Assembly (NCBI GenBank): GCA_003167305.1
Contig: PMTP01000171.1
Location: 4,188-12,831 of the forward strand
Reading direction: 5' to 3'
DNA length: 8,644 nucleotides
Origin: Acidobacteriaceae bacterium
Lineage (GTDB): Bacteria; Acidobacteriota; Terriglobia; Terriglobales; Acidobacteriaceae
Shown here: positions 6,043 to 8,644 of the stretch, piece by piece
Numbering within the stretch: the stretch's first letter is position 1
Layout of the letters: each line of letters opens with the position of its first letter
Program-made: the position numbers and the translations under genes
The notes under the pieces: generated by a model
Told to the model about the DNA's origin: nothing
The model's database searches: none
What the model saw: only the letters and a program-made list of their open reading frames with translations

Positions 6043-7142
6043 TCAGCGCCTCCAATTCGCCCGATGCCGCCCTTCCTGAACCCCAGGGAAACTACTCTTC
6101 CGCGATCATCAAGGTCATCGGCTTTATCTTCGCCGTCACGCTGGCCGTCGTCGCGCTGCTTCACTCCGTCGGCATGAGCATGAAATGGTCGGAGACCGGC
6201 TCCCACATCGTCGGCTCCTTCGTCTATTCCACGCTGATCGCGCTGCCCTCCATGTTTCTTGTCAAATGGATCACGCTGCGCTTTTACGGCAAATTTGCCC
6301 GCCTCCTGGTTCTCATGCAGCTCTCCGCCCTCTTCTTCACGGCCACCGCCGGTTGCCTCCTTGCCGGCCTCATCTTCATTCTCATTGGTGTGCGCACGCC
6401 CGATGGTTATTGGCAGGAGTTCCGCTCCTCCTTCGAGTTCGCCGTCATCATCACGCTGCTGATCGGCATGAGCTCCGCCACCTACGAAACCATGCGCTAC
6501 AAGCTCCAGGCCACCACGCTCGAATTGCGCACGCGCCAGGTGGAGCAGGAGCGCGCTTATAAGCTGCTGGCCGAGGCTCGGCTCTCCTCGCTCGAGTCCC
6601 GCATCCATCCCCACTTTCTCTTCAACACGCTCAACTCCATCGCCGCGCTGATTCCCAGAGACCCGCAGCTTGCCGAAGATACGGTCGGCAAACTGGCCTC
6701 GCTGCTGCGCTTCTCGCTCAACGCCAATCAGAGCGGCCTTGCGCCGCTCAGCCAGGAACTCAAAATCGTCCGCGACTATCTCGAAATCGAGAAGACGCGC
6801 TTCGGCCCGCGCCTGCGTTATGAGATCGCGATTCCCGAAGCTCTTCAGGACGCGAATGTGCCGCCGCTGGCGCTGCAATCGCTGGTGGAAAACGCCGTGA
6901 AGCATGTGGTCTCAGAGCGCAGCCAGGGCGCAACGATTCACATCCATGGATCAGCAGAATCCGGCCGCATTCTGCTCGAAGTCAGCGACGACGGACCCGG
7001 CTTCTCGCTCGATTCCATTACGCCCGAACACGGTTTGGGCAATCTGATCGCGCGCCTTGATCTTCTCTTCGGCGGAGCAGGCCAACTGGAAGTTGCGCGC
7101 GAAAATGATCGAACCGTTGTGCGGCTCTCCTTTCCCGCATAA
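6039..7142 (+). CDS. LytS-type sensor histidine kinase (His_kinase family)
   Basis: Predicted 367 residues. The N-terminal half has four membrane helices (about 23-45, 56-78, 89-117, 131-147) with short connecting loops and no recognisable extracytoplasmic sensor domain. A predicted coiled coil (about 150-185) leads to the His_kinase core: phospho-acceptor His192 in HPHFLFNTLNSI, N-box SLVENAVKHV (Asn285), G1 box SDDGPGF (316-322) and G2 box GLGN (332-335). It should autophosphorylate and pass phosphate to the regulator encoded directly after it. The ATG at 6039 overlaps the barrel stop by 4 bases. The nearest binding-site-like sequence is GGGAG at 6021-6025, rather far, so translation may depend on coupling. 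The short loops suggest it senses something in the membrane or the state of a membrane partner, such as the transporter; that is an inference. Confidence 0.94.
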   Translation: MISASNSPDAALPEPQGNYSSAIIKVIGFIFAVTLAVVALLHSVGMSMKWSETGSHIVGSFVYSTLIALPSMFLVKWITLRFYGKFARLLVLMQLSALFFTATAGCLLAGLIFILIGVRTPDGYWQEFRSSFEFAVIITLLIGMSSATYETMRYKLQATTLELRTRQVEQERAYKLLAEARLSSLESRIHPHFLFNTLNSIAALIPRDPQLAEDTVGKLASLLRFSLNANQSGLAPLSQELKIVRDYLEIEKTRFGPRLRYEIAIPEALQDANVPPLALQSLVENAVKHVVSERSQGATIHIHGSAESGRILLEVSDDGPGFSLDSITPEHGLGNLIARLDLLFGGAGQLEVARENDRTVVRLSFPA

Positions 7143-7143
7143 T

Positions 7144-7147
7144 GGAG
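7144..7147 (+). promoter_or_regulatory. Ribosome binding site favouring the ATG at 7154 for the regulator
   Basis: GGAG lies 6 bases before the ATG at 7154. The ATG at 7142, which overlaps the kinase stop by one base (TAATG), has no binding site but could be used by coupled re-initiation. The two starts differ by only 4 residues, ahead of the receiver domain. Confidence 0.55.
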
Positions 7148-7153
7148 TTACCG

Positions 7154-7942
7154 ATGGAAACCGTACCGCTTCGCGCTTATCTCGTCGATGACGAACCGCT
7201 GGCCATCGAGCGCCTCGGACGCCTGCTCACCAGCGCCGGCGGCCTGCGCATCGTCGGCAGCGCCACCGATCCGGCACAAGCTCTGGACTTTTTGAATCGC
7301 GAATCCATTGACGTTCTCTTCCTCGACATTCAAATGCCCGGCATGAACGGCTTCGAGCTGCTCTCCCGACTCAACGAGCAGCCCTTCGTTATTTTCACAA
7401 CCGCGTACGACAAATATGCGCTCAAGGCCTTCGAGGTCAACTCCATCGATTACCTGCTGAAGCCTATCGAGCCGGAGCTGCTGGCGCGCGCGCTGCGGAA
7501 GCTCGAGCGGCTGCGCCCATCGGCCAAGCAGGATTGGCAGCGGAATCCGGAGCTGCCCGCGCTGCTCAAGGAGTTGGCCGCTTCGCTGCGCGGTGAGCGG
7601 GCCGAGTATCCGTGCCGCATCGCCTCGCGCGTGGGCGAGCGCATTTCATTTTTAGATCTCGATGCGGTCACGCACTTTATCGCCAGCGACAAGCTCACCT
7701 ACGCTGTGGCAAACGGACGCCAGCATTGCGTTGATCAGACCATCGCCGAACTCGAGCGGCGGCTCGATCCGGCAAAGTTTCTGCGCGTTCACCGCTCCGC
7801 GCTGGTGAATGTGGAGTGGATTCACGAGGTGAATTCGTGGTTCGCTGGCAAAGTTATCCTCTCACTCAAGGACGCCCAGCGCACGCAGATTCCCGTCGCC
7901 CGCGATCGCGTCCGCGCTCTGAAAGCGCGCCTGGGAATCTAG
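7154..7942 (+). CDS. LytTR-family response regulator
   Basis: Predicted 262 residues (266 if the ATG at 7142 is used). The N-terminal receiver domain (about 6-120) has the acidic pair Asp12/Asp13, phospho-acceptor Asp58 in FLDIQMPGMNG, Thr82/Thr83 and Lys103 in DYLLKP. The C-terminal LytTR DNA-binding domain (about 160-262) shows the family pattern RVGERISFLDLDAVTHFIA, DKLTY and FLRVHRSALVN. It should be phosphorylated by the kinase encoded just upstream and then bind paired direct repeats in target promoters. The natural candidate target is the promoter of its own operon, but no clear LytTR site pair was found there (see rejected items). Together with LytS-type kinases these systems control envelope, extracellular polymer or transport genes in other bacteria. 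Confidence 0.96.
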   Translation: METVPLRAYLVDDEPLAIERLGRLLTSAGGLRIVGSATDPAQALDFLNRESIDVLFLDIQMPGMNGFELLSRLNEQPFVIFTTAYDKYALKAFEVNSIDYLLKPIEPELLARALRKLERLRPSAKQDWQRNPELPALLKELAASLRGERAEYPCRIASRVGERISFLDLDAVTHFIASDKLTYAVANGRQHCVDQTIAELERRLDPAKFLRVHRSALVNVEWIHEVNSWFAGKVILSLKDAQRTQIPVARDRVRALKARLGI

Positions 7943-8008
7943 CGCGCCTTTCAATCATGACTATGCCGTTGATGATTGTAATGCTGCAGGCCTCATAGAA
8001 TAGGCCTG
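7921..8008. terminator. Cluster of inverted repeats in the convergent gap; possible bidirectional terminator
   Basis: Three small inverted repeats lie at the end of the operon. GAAAGCGCGC (7921-7930) pairs with GCGCG(C)CTTTC (7942-7952) across the regulator stop codon. CAATCAT (7952-7958) pairs with ATGATTG (7972-7978). CAGGCCT (7987-7993) pairs with AGGCCTG (8002-8008) around an 8-base loop. None has a strong T-run, so termination is likely but not proved. The gap up to the kdpC stop at 8049 shows no gene. Confidence 0.45.
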
Positions 8009-8048
8009 TTCAGAGATTCCATGGTGCGGTTCACTCATTGCGGCGAGT

Positions 8049-8618
8049 CTATTTTGCGAGATTATCGAGGGCGCGATTCAGTTCGAGAACATTGACGCGC
8101 GGTTCGCCGAGCAGGCCCAACTGGCGCGGAGTGATCTGCTGCCCGACGAGCGTGCGCACGCTCTCTTCGCTCAGGCTGCGGGCCTTGGCGACGCGCGGGA
8201 CTTGATAGTAAGCGGCGTCGGGCGTAATGTCGGGATCGAGGCCGGAGGCGGAGGTTGTCACCAGATCAATCGGCACCGGCTTGCCGGGATTTGCGGCGGC
8301 CAGTTTGTCGATGTCGCCCTGGATGCGCGTGACTAATGTTTTAGAAGACTGCGCCAGATTCGAGCCGCCGGAAGCTGTGGCGTCGTAGCCATTGCCGGCG
8401 GCCGAGGGCCGCGGATGGAAGTAGCGGTCGCTGGTGAAGCTCTGCGCCAGCAACTCCGAGCCGATGACCGTGCCGTCGTTGAGCTGAATGAGGCTGCCGC
8501 CGGCCTGATGCGGGAAGACCACTTTGGCGATGCCGGTAACCAGTAGCGGATAGCCCAAGCCCAGCAGCAGCGTGGTCACGAGAGTGAAGCGAATCGATGT
8601 CTTCCAGACGGAATGCAT
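8049..8618 (-). CDS. kdpC: Potassium-transporting ATPase KdpC subunit
   Basis: Predicted 189 residues, the normal length for KdpC. It is a single-pass inner-membrane subunit (membrane helix about 11-31) of the high-affinity KdpFABC potassium pump, where it works with the KdpB ATPase and KdpA channel subunit. Family motifs are clear: GSELLAQSF (53-61), YFHPRPSA then [10 protein letters not shown] (66-87), [11 protein letters not shown] (121-131) and a C-terminal VLELN (177-181). The start at 8618 has AGGAG (complement of 8626-8630) 7 bases upstream. It is transcribed towards the regulator gene. kdpB and kdpA would be expected just beyond the right edge. It looks complete and intact. Confidence 0.97.
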   Translation of the reverse strand: MHSVWKTSIRFTLVTTLLLGLGYPLLVTGIAKVVFPHQAGGSLIQLNDGTVIGSELLAQSFTSDRYFHPRPSAAGNGYDATASGGSNLAQSSKTLVTRIQGDIDKLAAANPGKPVPIDLVTTSASGLDPDITPDAAYYQVPRVAKARSLSEESVRTLVGQQITPRQLGLLGEPRVNVLELNRALDNLAK

Positions 8619-8644
8619 TTTGTTTCTCCTAAAAACAACCCACA

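Noticed and set aside
6000..6905. Antisense open frame of 301 codons opposite the histidine kinase
   Set aside because: Low-complexity Glu/Gly/Asp/Arg-rich translation opposite a kinase with all catalytic boxes intact.

Overview
This window most likely comes from a GC-rich, diderm soil-type bacterium, and Acidobacteriota (Acidobacteriaceae-like) is my best guess. The reasons are the strong G/C third-position bias, the Lol-type and outer-membrane-type proteins, tandem DUF2141 proteins next to a LytS/LytTR two-component pair, and an exported protein with duplicated Sm-like domains of a kind I associate with Acidobacteriota. The lineage is an inference; the window has no rRNA or other decisive marker.

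Layout. Minus strand, 64-720: an exported protein with two nearly identical 66-residue Sm-like repeats and a C-terminal membrane segment. A divergent 225-base intergenic region (721-945) follows. Then comes a long plus-strand run, 946-7942: an ABC ATPase (LolD/MacB type), an FtsX-like permease with a GTG start, an exported LolA-like carrier, two tandem DUF2141 secreted proteins, a predicted outer-membrane beta-barrel, a LytS-type histidine kinase and a LytTR response regulator. A convergent gap with several small inverted repeats (7921-8048) separates this run from kdpC on the minus strand (8049-8618). kdpC is the last gene of a potassium-transporting Kdp operon whose other genes would lie beyond the right edge.

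How the genes may work together. The ATPase, permease and LolA-like genes overlap by 8 bases each, and barrel, kinase and regulator overlap or abut, so two tightly coupled blocks are clear. The DUF2141 genes sit between them with short gaps. Taken together, the seven-protein set plus regulator could be an envelope-spanning export or lipid/lipoprotein transfer machine: ATPase and permease in the inner membrane, a periplasmic LolA-like shuttle, secreted DUF2141 accessory proteins, an outer-membrane barrel, and a dedicated membrane sensor and DNA-binding regulator. The families are supported by the sequence; the joint function is a hypothesis. No mobile elements, CRISPR arrays, tRNAs or rRNAs were seen.
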